A stretch of 64,000 nucleotides of DNA from G965215045 sp965215045 (GTDB lineage: Bacteria > Pseudomonadota > Gammaproteobacteria > JABABF01). The stretch is from positions 558,001-622,000 of the forward strand of contig OZ244031.1 of the NCBI GenBank assembly GCA_965215045.1, written 5' to 3'. A program made the position numbers and the translations under genes. Numbering within the stretch: position 1 is the stretch's first letter; the number at the start of each line of letters is the position of its first letter. The notes under the pieces are model-generated. The model was not told where the DNA came from and did no database searches. It saw nothing but the letters and a program-made list of their open reading frames with translations. Shown piece by piece: positions 1 through 8,346 of this stretch.

Positions 1-838
1 ACCAGCCTTCCACGTAGGAATGTCCCTCCTCGCTGAGTTCCACCTGTCTTTTCTTTTCATCGACCCGGTAATGCCCCGCACCCTCCTCGTCCACCACCGG
101 CTGCAGCTTCGGTGCCAGGCGATTGATACCCAGGTACAAGCGGGAACTGTCCTCGGTGGCACCGGAAATGATCAGCGGGGTGCGCGCCTCGTCGATGAGG
201 ATGGAGTCGACCTCGTCGACGATGGCGTAATACAGGCCGCGTTGCACACGGTCCTCGAGGCTGAAGCACATGTTGTCGCGCAGGTAATCAAAGCCGAAAT
301 CATTGTTGGTTCCGTAACTGATATCGGCCGCGTAGGCGGCGCGGCGCTGTTCCGGGTTCTGCCCCGGGAGAACCACCCCCACGCTGAGGCCCAGGAACTC
401 GTAAATCGGCCCCATCCAACCGGCGTCCCGCTCTGCCAGGTAACTGTTCACGGTCACGAGGTGTGCGCCCCGGCCGTCCAGGGCATTGAGATACAACGGC
501 AGGGTGGCGGCCAGGGTCTTGCCCTCGCCGGTCGCCATTTCCGCGATATTGCCCTGGTGCAGCACGATGCCGCCGATCAATTGCACGTCGAAATGACGCA
601 TCCCCAAGGTGCGCCGACTCGCCTCGCGCACGGCGGCAAAGGCCTCTGGCAGCAGGGAGTCCAGGCTCTCACCAGAGGCGCAACGGGATTTGAACGCAGT
701 GTTCTTGTCCCGCAACGCGACGTCTGGCAGGGCCCGGTATTCATCCTCCAGGGCGTTAATCCGGGCGACGGTACGCCGATAACGCCTGAGATTGCGTTCG
801 TTGCGACTGCCGAAAATACTGCGAAAAAAATTCAGCAT
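1..838 (-). CDS. secA: Protein translocase subunit SecA (N-terminal part, runs off the window)
   Basis: SecA is the cytoplasmic ATPase that drives preproteins through SecYEG. The reverse-strand frame begins with ATG at 838 (MLNFFRSIFGSRNERNLRRY) and stays open to base 1, giving about 279 N-terminal residues. The Walker A region is clear (GEMATGEGKT-type, read as MATGEGKTLAATLPLYLNAL), followed by the AYAADISYGTNNDFGFDYLR segment and the DEAD-box-like VDEVDSILIDEARTPLIISG, all hallmarks of SecA nucleotide-binding domain 1. It lies 28 bp downstream of lpxC, the usual order after ftsZ. The C-terminal part lies outside the window. Confidence 0.96.
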   Translation of the reverse strand, partial: MLNFFRSIFGSRNERNLRRYRRTVARINALEDEYRALPDVALRDKNTAFKSRCASGESLDSLLPEAFAAVREASRRTLGMRHFDVQLIGGIVLHQGNIAEMATGEGKTLAATLPLYLNALDGRGAHLVTVNSYLAERDAGWMGPIYEFLGLSVGVVLPGQNPEQRRAAYAADISYGTNNDFGFDYLRDNMCFSLEDRVQRGLYYAIVDEVDSILIDEARTPLIISGATEDSSRLYLGINRLAPKLQPVVDEEGAGHYRVDEKKRQVELSEEGHSYVEGW

Positions 839-866
839 CGCGCGCTGAAAGCTCGCATCCGCGCGC

Positions 867-1808
867 TTAGCCGTCCATCTTCATGGGTGCCCGGCCGTTC
901 GTCAGGGGAAAGCCGTCATAGCGCACCGGCGGCGGGGCATCGTGAAAGACCACCTCCTCCCAGGCATCCTTTTTTTCTTCCAGTAATTTTTTCAGCAACC
1001 TGTTGTTCAGCGTGTGCCCTGGCTTGTGCGCACGGTACATGCCGATCAACCCGCGGCCCAGGAGATGAAGATCGCCGACCGCATCCAGCATCTTGTGCTT
1101 GACGAAGTCATCATCGCTGCGCAGGGCTTCGGGATTGAAAATCCGATCATCGCCGACCAGGATCGCATTTTCCAGGGTACCACCCCGGGCCAAGCCCTGT
1201 TCCTGCAATTGCTTGAGTTCAGACAGGATACCGAAGGTGCGCGCGCGGCTGATTTCCTGGACGAAGGCAGTAGTCGAAAAAGTGACGCTGGCATCCTGTC
1301 GGGAACGGCTGATCACACGGTTCTGAAAATCGATGGAGACGTCCAGGCCATAGCCCTCGTAAGGCAGGAGCTCGGCGTACTCCCCGTTTTTCCCACGCAC
1401 GGCGACCTTGCGCTTGATCCGCAGGAACATCTTGGGTTCATCCTGGGTGGCAATGCCGGCCGACTTGATCAGCAATACAAAAGGCCCGGCACTGCCGTCG
1501 AAAATCGGCACTTCCTCGCTGTCGATATCCACGTACGCGTTATCAATGCCAAAACCCGCCAGGGCGGATAACAAGTGCTCCACCGTTTGCACGTTGGCAT
1601 TGTCCCTGCTGAGCCGGGTGCATAAGCGGGTGTCGCTGACGAATTCCGTGCGTGCCGGAATCTCCACGTTGGGGTGCAGGTCGACGCGACGAAAGACGAC
1701 CCCGGTGTTAGCCGCTGCCGGACGCAGGTGAATATTGACCGTCCCGTAGTCGTGCATCGAGTTGCCGCGAGCGCCGATCGCGTATTTCAGCGTGCGTTGC
1801 AGGGACAT
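867..1808 (-). CDS. lpxC: UDP-3-O-acyl-N-acetylglucosamine deacetylase
   Basis: Zinc amidase for the committed step of lipid A synthesis, in the cytoplasm; 313 residues from ATG 1808 (MSLQRTLKYAIGARG), matching the usual start of the family; an upstream in-frame ATG at 1862 would add 18 unrelated residues. The zinc and catalytic regions are present: VEHLLSALAG, HKMLDAVGD and KPGHTLNN. The normally near-invariant N-terminal GVGLH(S/T)G loop reads GNSMHDYG; the His is kept but the flanking residues are changed. In most gammaproteobacteria lpxC directly follows ftsZ; here 10.7 kb of opposite-strand sequence separates them, so lpxC probably uses a promoter within 1809–2017. That promoter was not identified. 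Confidence 0.95.
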   Translation of the reverse strand: MSLQRTLKYAIGARGNSMHDYGTVNIHLRPAAANTGVVFRRVDLHPNVEIPARTEFVSDTRLCTRLSRDNANVQTVEHLLSALAGFGIDNAYVDIDSEEVPIFDGSAGPFVLLIKSAGIATQDEPKMFLRIKRKVAVRGKNGEYAELLPYEGYGLDVSIDFQNRVISRSRQDASVTFSTTAFVQEISRARTFGILSELKQLQEQGLARGGTLENAILVGDDRIFNPEALRSDDDFVKHKMLDAVGDLHLLGRGLIGMYRAHKPGHTLNNRLLKKLLEEKKDAWEEVVFHDAPPPVRYDGFPLTNGRAPMKMDG

Positions 1809-1938
1809 GGATGGAAAGGGATATAAAACAGTGAGCCCAAGTATAACCTGATATGCTCTCACCTGCCGCCGCAGTCCCGCCGCCAGCCGGTTCCCGGGGC
1901 AATGTCAGTAACGGGGCCCAAGGTCCTGTAAGGGTTCA

Positions 1939-1947
1939 TGTGATAAT
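1939..1947 (+). promoter_or_regulatory. Possible extended -10 promoter for the sulfotransferase array
   Basis: In the 209-bp gap between lpxC (minus) and array copy A (plus) the sequence TGTGATAAT resembles an extended -10 element. It would give a leader of about 64 nt ending at ATG 2018, which has a strong Shine-Dalgarno GGAGG at 2004–2008. No convincing -35 box is seen, so this is tentative. The same gap must also hold the lpxC promoter if lpxC is no longer transcribed from ftsZ. Confidence 0.3.
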
Positions 1948-2017
1948 AAAAATTTTATGCTCGCAGCATTACATCTGGTATTGAACGAGAAGATGTTTTA
2001 GTTGGAGGCGCACCGCA

Positions 2018-3041
2018 ATGAGTCAAAAGAGTGAAAATTTTTCCGGATCTGAGCGGCTAGTAAAAGCCGCTGCTAACAAGCCCCCCCCCCCCCCCCCTCA
2101 TCAAAAGTTGAAAAAGGACAACAACCGGCACCGGCAAAAGCTCCCCGGCTGCCCAGACCCTTCATACTGCTCGATATTCCCAGGACCGGAACCCCCTACA
2201 CCATCCAGTATGTCAGGCATGCGGACCTGTTCAGTGTGGCGTCCCTGTTCGGCATGGTGCGCAGACTCCAGCGTTCCCATATCTCCACCAGGCGTCGGTG
2301 GTGGGAAAGACAAACCCGTCTGAAGTCAAGACACCCTCATGGACACATGAACTTTGATAAGCAACACACGCCCTATTCAAGGTTGTCGACCCCGCTGCAA
2401 TCCCTGCCCGCAGTCACCATCTTGTGCGAACCCGTGTCCTGGTACCTGTCTGATTACATCCACAGGACAACTGCACCACATCGTAGGATATTGCAGAAAT
2501 TGCGTAACCCGAAGTGCAAATCCTTCGTGCAAAAATACATGGGGGGTGAAGTCAGTTCCGATGCATGGTGCAATATCAGCCTGGAAGGCTTTTGGCATTT
2601 CAGACGGGATATCATCAGACACTGGCCGAATTTCGATACCTTCACGCCGGCGGCAGACTTCCATATCGGCACCTTGGGCAGCTACGTGCTGAGCTTCCTG
2701 CACCGGGAGCCCCGGCGGGTGTTCGCCATGCACGCAGAAGAAATGGAAGAATATTTCACCAGCGGACGCTGGCGCCAGGACCTCTGCCAGGTTTATCTCC
2801 TGCGCCGGGAACAACTGCGGGAAGACTTGTACCGCGTGATGCTGGAACAATTGGGCTACCGCAGGAAAGTGTTGAACGCCGCCCGGGCTATCACGCCCCC
2901 CCGCCTGCATGCATCCTCCAACCAACGTAAAGAACTCGCACTGCGCGAACTGGAGCAAAAACCCTGGTTGCGTGAGGAAGTCCTGCAGGACGAGAGAATC
3001 TACCTGCAATATATTCTCCCCCTGGCCGGAGCACCGCAATG
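2018..3041 (+). CDS. Sulfotransferase-like protein, array copy A (out of frame; fused to copy B)
   Basis: The leader starts at ATG 2018 with the best ribosome-binding site of the array (GGAGG). It enters a 17-C tract that leaves it in the wrong frame, so translation from 2018 ends after 101 codons without reaching the catalytic frame; 15 or 18 C would restore it. The catalytic frame is open from about 2100. Its terminal TGA is changed to TGT at 3040–3042, so the frame runs on into copy B, giving a two-domain ORF (first usable start GTG 2236, end 4464). The P-loop reads DIPRTGTPY, with Lys and a Thr replaced, and the second motif reads LCEPVSWYLSDY, with its Arg replaced by Cys. Activity is therefore doubtful even when in frame. 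Confidence 0.75.
2081..2097 (+). repeat. Poly-C tract, 17 C (copy A)
   Basis: A run of 17 C at codon 22 of the leader. With 17 C the leader is out of frame with the sulfotransferase domain; lengths divisible by 3 (15, 18) would be in frame. There is no second ATG beside this tract. Homopolymer lengths in an assembly may be wrong by one base. Confidence 0.9.
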
Positions 3042-4076
3042 TGTCAAAGACAACCCGGCTGCGAGTGGCTATTCAAAGCCGCTGCGAACCATAGTTCCCT
3101 CCCTGACCCCACCCCCATCACTTGAAAAAGGGCAACAACCGACACCGGCAAAAGCCCCCCGGCTGCCCAGACCCTTCATCCTGCTCAACATTCCCAAGAC
3201 CGGAACCACCTACGCCGTCCATTATGTCAGTAATGCAGACCTGCTCAGTACGACATCCCTATTCGGTATGATGCGCATCCTCCTGCGTTCCCGGGTCTTC
3301 GGACTCTGGAGGTGGAAAATACAAACCCGGCTGAAGCTGGAACTCCCTCATGGATACATGAACTTTGATGAGAAGCACACACCTTATGCATGGTTGCTGG
3401 CCCAGCTGCAATCCCTGCCGGCAATCGCTATCTTGCGCGAACCTGTAGACTGGTACATGTCTGATTATCTTTACCGGACGAGAAAAGACTCAGACGTGAA
3501 CCATACCCAGAGATTGCAAAAGCTGCAAAGACCAGAGTGCAAATCCTTCGTGCAAAAATACATGGGGGGTGAAGTCAGTCCCGCCGCATGGCACAATATC
3601 AGTCTGGAAGGCTTTTGGCATTTCAGACGGGATATCATAAGAGAATGGCGGATACAAGATGCCTTCACGCTGGCGGCAGACTTCCCTATCGGTGCCCTGG
3701 GCTGCCACGTGCTGGGATTCCTGCACCGGGAACCCGGGCGGATATTTACCATGCACGCAGAAGAAGTGGAAGAATATTTCGCCAGCGGGCACTGGTGCCA
3801 GGACCTCTGCCAGGTTTATCTCCTGCGCCAGGAACAACTGCGGGAAGACTTGTACCGCGTGATGCTGGAACAACTGGGCTACCGCCGAATCCCTGCCCGC
3901 AGTCAGTGCTGGACGCTGCCATGGAAATCACGCCCGCCCGCCAGAATACAGCACCCTCCCGGCGCAAAGAACGCGCACTGCGGGAACTGGAGCAAAAACC
4001 CTGGTTGCGCGAGAAAATCCTGCAGGATGAGAGAATCTACGCGCAATACATTCTCCCCCTGGCCGAAGTGCGATGA
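3039..4076 (+). pseudogene. Sulfotransferase-like protein, array copy B (frameshifted C-terminus, no C tract)
   Basis: The catalytic core is intact (IPKTGTTYAV; ILREPVDWYMSDYLY) but lies in the reading frame of copy A, because A's stop codon has become TGT. Its own leader ATG (3039) leads to an early TGA in another frame, and it has no long C tract. After GYRR (about 3888) a segment matching the 18 bases AATCCCTGCCCGCAGTCA replaces about 7 bases. The same 18 bases occur in the middle of copy A near 2398. The net +14 change shifts the frame. The true C-terminus (EQKPWLREKILQ, YILPLAEVR) then continues in another frame to 4076, while the fused frame runs on to 4464 over copy C. Confidence 0.75.
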
Positions 4077-5164
4077 GCGAAACACTGCAGTCCACGGGCA
4101 CACGGCGGCTCCCGGGCGTCGCCCGATGTCGGCGAGCCCCTCACCTAAGCCTGCCCCGGCCCTTCATACTGCTTCTGATCAACAAGACCGGCACCACCTA
4201 CACCGCCCAGTATGTCCGGTATGCGGACATGCTCAGCATGACATTAATCTTGGGTATGACACGCATCTTACGGCGGAAAGGACTACTTGCCCACATCGTC
4301 AGACGCCAAGTGCGAGATGCACGAACCCGGCTGAGACCGGGTACCACCAGGCACCGGGTGCGAGATGCGCAAACCCGGCTGAAGCTAAGCAGCACCAAGA
4401 ACCGGGCACAAAAGGTGCAAGCCAGGCTGAAGCCGGGCTTCTCTCATGGATACATGAACTTTGAAGAGAAGCACACACCCTATTCATGGTTGCCGCCTCA
4501 CCTGCGTTCCCTGCCCGCAGTCACCATCTTGCGCGAACCCATATCCTGGCAAGTATCCAATTACCTGCACGAAGTGCGTAGCGAATATCCATTTTGCCGC
4601 TCTATATTGCGGAACCTGGAGGGCGAAGAGTGCGAAGCTTTCGTGCACAAATACCTGGGCGGTGAACTCAGTATTGACGCGTGGTGCAATATCAGCTTGG
4701 AAGCGCATCGGCATTTCAGACAGAATTTCGTCCGTCGCCGGCGAATCCGTAAATTCTTTAACATCACCCTGGCGGCAGACTTCCCTATCGGCGCCCTGGG
4801 CTGCCAGGCACTGATTTACCTGCACCGGGATCCCGCGCGGGTGTTCGCCCTGCACACAGAAGAAGTGGAAGAATATTTCGCCAGTGGACGCTGGCGCGAG
4901 GACCTCTGCCAGGTTTATCTACTGCGCCAGGAACAACTGCGGGAAGACTTGTATTCCGTGATGCTGGAACGCTTGGGCTACCGCCGGGAAATCCTGGATG
5001 CCGCCCTGGAACTCACCCCCGCCCGCATGAAGGTATCTCCCGACCAACGCAAAGAACGCGCCTGGCACGAACTGGAGCAAAAACCCTGGCTGCGCGAGGA
5101 AATCCTGTACAGTGAGAGAATCTACCTGCAATATATTCTTCCCCTGGCCGAAGCACCGCAATGA
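4073..5164 (+). CDS. Sulfotransferase-like protein, array copy C (tract-free, in frame)
   Basis: 363 residues from ATG 4073, which overlaps the copy B stop (ATGA). It has its own short leader (MSETLQSTGTRRLPGVARCR) and no C tract, so it should be locked on. The P-loop reads LINKTGTTY (Pro to Asn), and the second motif is LREPISWQVSNYLH. It belongs to the third sequence type (EYPFCRSILRNLEGEECEAF; NISLEAHRHFRQNF), shared only with the middle of copy I. Between the P-loop and HGYMNF it carries an extra basic linker built from three imperfect repeats (4310–4434). No signal peptide or membrane segment is present, so it is probably cytoplasmic. The sulfotransferase assignment rests on the two cofactor-binding motifs; the acceptor is unknown. 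Confidence 0.8.
   Translation: MSETLQSTGTRRLPGVARCRRAPHLSLPRPFILLLINKTGTTYTAQYVRYADMLSMTLILGMTRILRRKGLLAHIVRRQVRDARTRLRPGTTRHRVRDAQTRLKLSSTKNRAQKVQARLKPGFSHGYMNFEEKHTPYSWLPPHLRSLPAVTILREPISWQVSNYLHEVRSEYPFCRSILRNLEGEECEAFVHKYLGGELSIDAWCNISLEAHRHFRQNFVRRRRIRKFFNITLAADFPIGALGCQALIYLHRDPARVFALHTEEVEEYFASGRWREDLCQVYLLRQEQLREDLYSVMLERLGYRREILDAALELTPARMKVSPDQRKERAWHELEQKPWLREEILYSERIYLQYILPLAEAPQ
4310..4434 (+). repeat. Imperfect intragenic tandem repeat in copy C
   Basis: Three related units begin near 4310, 4358 and 4415 (GTGCGAGATGCACGAAC, GTGCGAGATGCGCAAAC, GTGCAAGCCAGGCTG). They encode basic segments such as VRDARTRLRPG, VRDAQTRLKLS and VQARLKPG. The insertion keeps the frame and is absent from the other nine copies. 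Confidence 0.7.
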
Positions 5165-5221
5165 GTCAAAGACAACCCGGATGCGAACGGCTATTAAAAG
5201 CCACTGCGAACAATAGCCCGA

Positions 5222-6193
5222 ATGCCCCCCCCCCCCCCCCCCCCCCGCTCACTTGAAAAAGAACAGCAGCCGACGCCGGCAAAAGCTCCCCGGCTGCCCA
5301 GACCCTTCATCCTGCTCAACATCCCCAAGACCGGAACCTCCTACACTACCCAGTATGTCAGGAGTGCGGACCTGCTCAGTGTGGCGTCCCTGTTCGGCAT
5401 GATGCACATCCTCCAACATTCCCGCGTCTCCACCAGGCAGTGGTGGTGGGAAAAACAAACCCGGTTGAAACCAAGACTCCCTCATGGATGCATGAACTTT
5501 GATGAGAAGCACACACCTTATGCATGGTTGCCACCGCGGCTGCAATCCCTGCTTGCAATCGCCATCTTACGCGAACCCGTGTCCTGGTACCTGTCTGATT
5601 ATCTTTACACTACGACGAGCAAAGACTTGGACAGGTTGCTAAAGCTGCAAAGCCCGGAGCACAAATCCTTCGTGCAAAAATACATGGGGGGTGAAATCAG
5701 TCTCGACGCCTGGCGCAATATCAGCCTGGAAGGCTTTTGGCATTTCAGGCAAAATATCAGGAGGCTCCGGTGGATGGACCATTTTTATAACGTCACCCTG
5801 GCGGCAGACTTTCCGATCGGCCCCCTGGGCTGCCAAGTGCTGATTTTCCTGCACCGGAAACCCGTGCGGGTGTTCGCCATGCACGCAGAAGAAGTGGAAG
5901 AATATTTCACCAGTGGACGCTGGCACCAGGACCTCTGCAAGGTTTATCTACTGCGCCACGAACAACTGCAGGAAGACTTGTACCGCGTGATGCTGGAGCA
6001 ACTGGGCTACCGCCGGGAAATCCTGGACGCCGCCCGGGAAATTACGCCCTCCCGCCTGAATGCATCACCGCCCCACCACAAGGAACTCGCACTGCGGGAA
6101 CTGGAGCAAAAACCCTGGCTGCGCGAGGAAATCCTGCAGGGTGAGAGAATCTACTCGCAATATATTCTTCCCCTGGCCGAAGCACCGCAATGA
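5222..6193 (+). CDS. Sulfotransferase-like protein, array copy D (in frame from the tract-proximal ATG)
   Basis: Two starts are possible. The leader ATG 5161 overlaps the copy C stop but reaches a TGA just after the 22-C tract. The ATG at 5222, directly before the tract, is in frame with the catalytic domain and gives 323 residues starting with a proline run. Motifs: IPKTGTSYTTQ and LREPVSWYLSDYLY, then FVQKYMGGE and WRNISLEGFWHF of the first sequence type. The C-terminus is REILDAAREITPS then EQKPWLREEIL. With 21 or 24 C the leader start would be used instead. There is no clear ribosome-binding site before 5222, so output from it may be low. Confidence 0.78.
   Translation: MPPPPPPPRSLEKEQQPTPAKAPRLPRPFILLNIPKTGTSYTTQYVRSADLLSVASLFGMMHILQHSRVSTRQWWWEKQTRLKPRLPHGCMNFDEKHTPYAWLPPRLQSLLAIAILREPVSWYLSDYLYTTTSKDLDRLLKLQSPEHKSFVQKYMGGEISLDAWRNISLEGFWHFRQNIRRLRWMDHFYNVTLAADFPIGPLGCQVLIFLHRKPVRVFAMHAEEVEEYFTSGRWHQDLCKVYLLRHEQLQEDLYRVMLEQLGYRREILDAAREITPSRLNASPPHHKELALRELEQKPWLREEILQGERIYSQYILPLAEAPQ
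5225..5246 (+). repeat. Poly-C tract, 22 C (copy D)
   Basis: 22 consecutive C after AATG. For copies D, E and F the rule is: length 0 mod 3 puts the leader ATG in frame, 1 mod 3 puts the tract-proximal ATG in frame, and 2 mod 3 puts neither in frame. 22 is 1 mod 3. Confidence 0.9.
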
Positions 6194-6250
6194 GTCAAAG
6201 ACAACCCGGATGCGAACGGCTATTAAAAGCCACTGCGAACAATAGCCCGA

Positions 6251-7273
6251 ATGCCCCCCCCCCCCCCCCCCCCCCGCTCACTTGAAAAAGAACAGCAGCC
6301 GACGCCGGCAAAAGCTCCCCGGCTGCCCAGACCTTTCGTCCTGCTCAACATCCCCAAGACCGGAACCAACTATGCCTCCGCCTTTATCAGACGCGCAGAC
6401 ATGCTGAGCTTGACGGCGCAATTAGGAATGCTCCGCAGATTTAGGCAGCTCCCGCGCATCGTCGCAAAACTGCGCTCGGTCCTGAACCGGGCACACTACT
6501 TGCGATTGCTGTATTTCGGCTACATGAACCACCATGAACACCATATCTTCTATTGCCGGTTGCCCGCCACACTGCGTTCCCTGCCAGCGATCAGCATTTT
6601 GCGCGAACCCGTGTCCTGGTACCTTTCCCGCTATCTTCACGTCACCAACATCAAAGAGAGAGAGTATCCGGGCAGGTATAAAATTCTGCAGACCGTGGAA
6701 CGGGCCCTGCACACGCCCGACTCACCGCAACATGAGGCCGCCCGCGTGTTGCTGGAAAAATACCTGGACAGGGAACCGAGCACCCAAGCCTGGGAAAATA
6801 TCAGCTTCGAAGGTTTTTGTTATTTCATGCATCATTTTTATCGGCGTGACGTTGTCGCCCAACATTTCTCTGTCGAGGTCGACAACCGCCTGGCTTTGGG
6901 CAGCCTGGGCTGTCGCACATTGATGTTCGTGCACCGGGATCCCGGGCGAATCTTTGCCATGCCGCCAGATGTGATCGAGGAATATTTTGCGGACGAGTGC
7001 TGGCACCAGGACCTCGCCAGGGGCTGGCTCCTGCGCCACGAACAACTGCGGGAAGACTTGTATTCCGTGATGCTGGAACGCTTGGGCTACCGCCGGGAAA
7101 TCCTGGATGCCGCCCTGGAACTCACCCCCGCCCGCATGAAGGTATCTCCCGACCAACGCAAAGAACGCGCCTGGCACGAACTGGAGCAAAAACCCTGGCT
7201 GCGCGAGGAAATCCTGCAAAGTGAGAGAATCTACTCGCAATATATTCTCCCCCTGGCCGGAGCACCGCAATGA
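6251..7273 (+). CDS. Sulfotransferase-like protein, array copy E (in frame from the tract-proximal ATG)
   Basis: 340 residues from ATG 6251, directly before a 22-C tract. The leader ATG 6190, overlapping the stop of copy D, is out of frame at this length. Motifs are IPKTGTNYASAF and LREPVSWYLSRYLHV. It is of the second sequence type: a basic helix (LGMLRRFRQLPRIVAKLR), a 30-residue insertion ending HTPDSPQHEAARVLLEKY, FYRRDVVAQHFSVEVD, and PPDVIEEYFADECWHQDLAR. The C-terminal third (MLERLGYRREILDAALELTP) matches copy C closely, which suggests gene conversion. Cytoplasmic; acceptor substrate unknown. Confidence 0.78.
   Translation: MPPPPPPPRSLEKEQQPTPAKAPRLPRPFVLLNIPKTGTNYASAFIRRADMLSLTAQLGMLRRFRQLPRIVAKLRSVLNRAHYLRLLYFGYMNHHEHHIFYCRLPATLRSLPAISILREPVSWYLSRYLHVTNIKEREYPGRYKILQTVERALHTPDSPQHEAARVLLEKYLDREPSTQAWENISFEGFCYFMHHFYRRDVVAQHFSVEVDNRLALGSLGCRTLMFVHRDPGRIFAMPPDVIEEYFADECWHQDLARGWLLRHEQLREDLYSVMLERLGYRREILDAALELTPARMKVSPDQRKERAWHELEQKPWLREEILQSERIYSQYILPLAGAPQ
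6254..6275 (+). repeat. Poly-C tract, 22 C (copy E)
   Basis: 22 consecutive C after ATG 6251, with the same flanks as copy D. This length selects the tract-proximal ATG; 21 or 24 would select the leader ATG at 6190, and 20 or 23 neither. Confidence 0.9.
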
Positions 7274-8346
7274 GTCAAAGACAACCCGGATGCGAACGGC
7301 TATTAAAAGCCACTGCGAACAATAGCCCGAATGCCCCCCCCCCCCCCCCCCTCACTGAAAAAAGACAACAACCGGCCCCGGCAAAAGCTCCCCGGCTGCC
7401 CAGACCTTTCATCCTGCTCAACATCCCCAAGACCGGCAGCAACTACGCAGCCGTCTTTGCCAGACGCGCAGACGTGCTGAGCCTGATGGCACGATTAGGA
7501 ATGCTCCGCAGATTTAGGCAGCTCCCGCGCATCGTCGCAAGACTGCGCTCGGTCCTGAACCGGGCACGCCGCTTGCGATTGCTGCATTTCGGCTACATGA
7601 ATCACCAAGAACACCATGGCTTCTATTGCCGGTTGCCCGCCACACTGCGTTCCCTGCCAGCGATCAGCATTTTGCGCGAACCCGTGTCCTGGTACCTTTC
7701 CCGCTATCTTCACGTCACCAACATCAAAGAGAGAGAGTATCCGGGCAGGTATAAAATTCTGCAGACCGTGGAACGGGCCCTGCACACGCCCGGCTCACCG
7801 CAACATGAGGCCGCCCGCGTGTTGCTGGAAAAATACCTGGACAGGGAACCGAGCACCCAAGCCTGGGAAAATATCAGCTTCGAAGGTTTTTGTTATTTCA
7901 TGCATCATTTTTATCGGCGTGACGTTGTTGCCCAACATTTCTCTGTCGAGGTCGACAACCGCCTGGCTTTGGGCAGCCTGGGCTGTCGCACATTGATGTT
8001 CGTGCACCGGGAGCCCAGGCGAATCTTTGCCATGCCGCCAGATGCGATCGAGGAATATTTTGCGGACGAGTGCTGGCACCAGGACCTCGCCAGGGGCTGG
8101 TTCCTGCGCCACGAACAACTGCAAGAAGACTTGTACCGCGTGCTGCTGGAGCAACTGGGCTACCGCCGGGAAATCCTGGACGCCGCCCGGGAACTCACGC
8201 CCTCCCGCCTGAATGCATCACCGCCCCACCACAAGGAACTCGCACTGCGGGAACTGGAGCAAAAACCCTGGCTGCGCGAGGAAATCCTGCAAAGTGAGAG
8301 AATCTACTCGCAATATATTCTCCCCCTGGCCGGAGTACCGCAATGA
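7270..8346 (+). CDS. Sulfotransferase-like protein, array copy F (full length, leader in frame)
   Basis: The clearest full-length copy: 358 residues from leader ATG 7270, which overlaps the copy E stop (ATGA). Order: leader MSQRQPGCERLLKATANNS; five Pro from the 18-C tract; LTEKRQQPAPAKAPRLPRP; P-loop IPKTGSNYAAV near residues 52–62; second motif LREPVSWYLSRYLHV near 135–149; second-type centre (YKILQTVERALHTPGSPQHE, FYRRDVVAQHFSVEVD); and the common C-terminus (EQKPWLREEIL, IYSQYILPLAGVPQ). The P-loop and REP-S-Y motifs are those by which sulfotransferases hold the 5'-phosphosulfate and 3'-phosphate of PAPS. No signal peptide or membrane helix is seen. Acceptor unknown; a surface glycan is plausible but unproven. 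Confidence 0.82.
   Translation: MSQRQPGCERLLKATANNSPNAPPPPPLTEKRQQPAPAKAPRLPRPFILLNIPKTGSNYAAVFARRADVLSLMARLGMLRRFRQLPRIVARLRSVLNRARRLRLLHFGYMNHQEHHGFYCRLPATLRSLPAISILREPVSWYLSRYLHVTNIKEREYPGRYKILQTVERALHTPGSPQHEAARVLLEKYLDREPSTQAWENISFEGFCYFMHHFYRRDVVAQHFSVEVDNRLALGSLGCRTLMFVHREPRRIFAMPPDAIEEYFADECWHQDLARGWFLRHEQLQEDLYRVLLEQLGYRREILDAARELTPSRLNASPPHHKELALRELEQKPWLREEILQSERIYSQYILPLAGVPQ
7334..7351 (+). repeat. Poly-C tract, 18 C (copy F)
   Basis: 18 consecutive C after ATG 7331. At 18 (0 mod 3) the leader ATG at 7270 is in frame. One base more would switch use to ATG 7331; one base fewer would put the gene out of frame. Confidence 0.9.
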
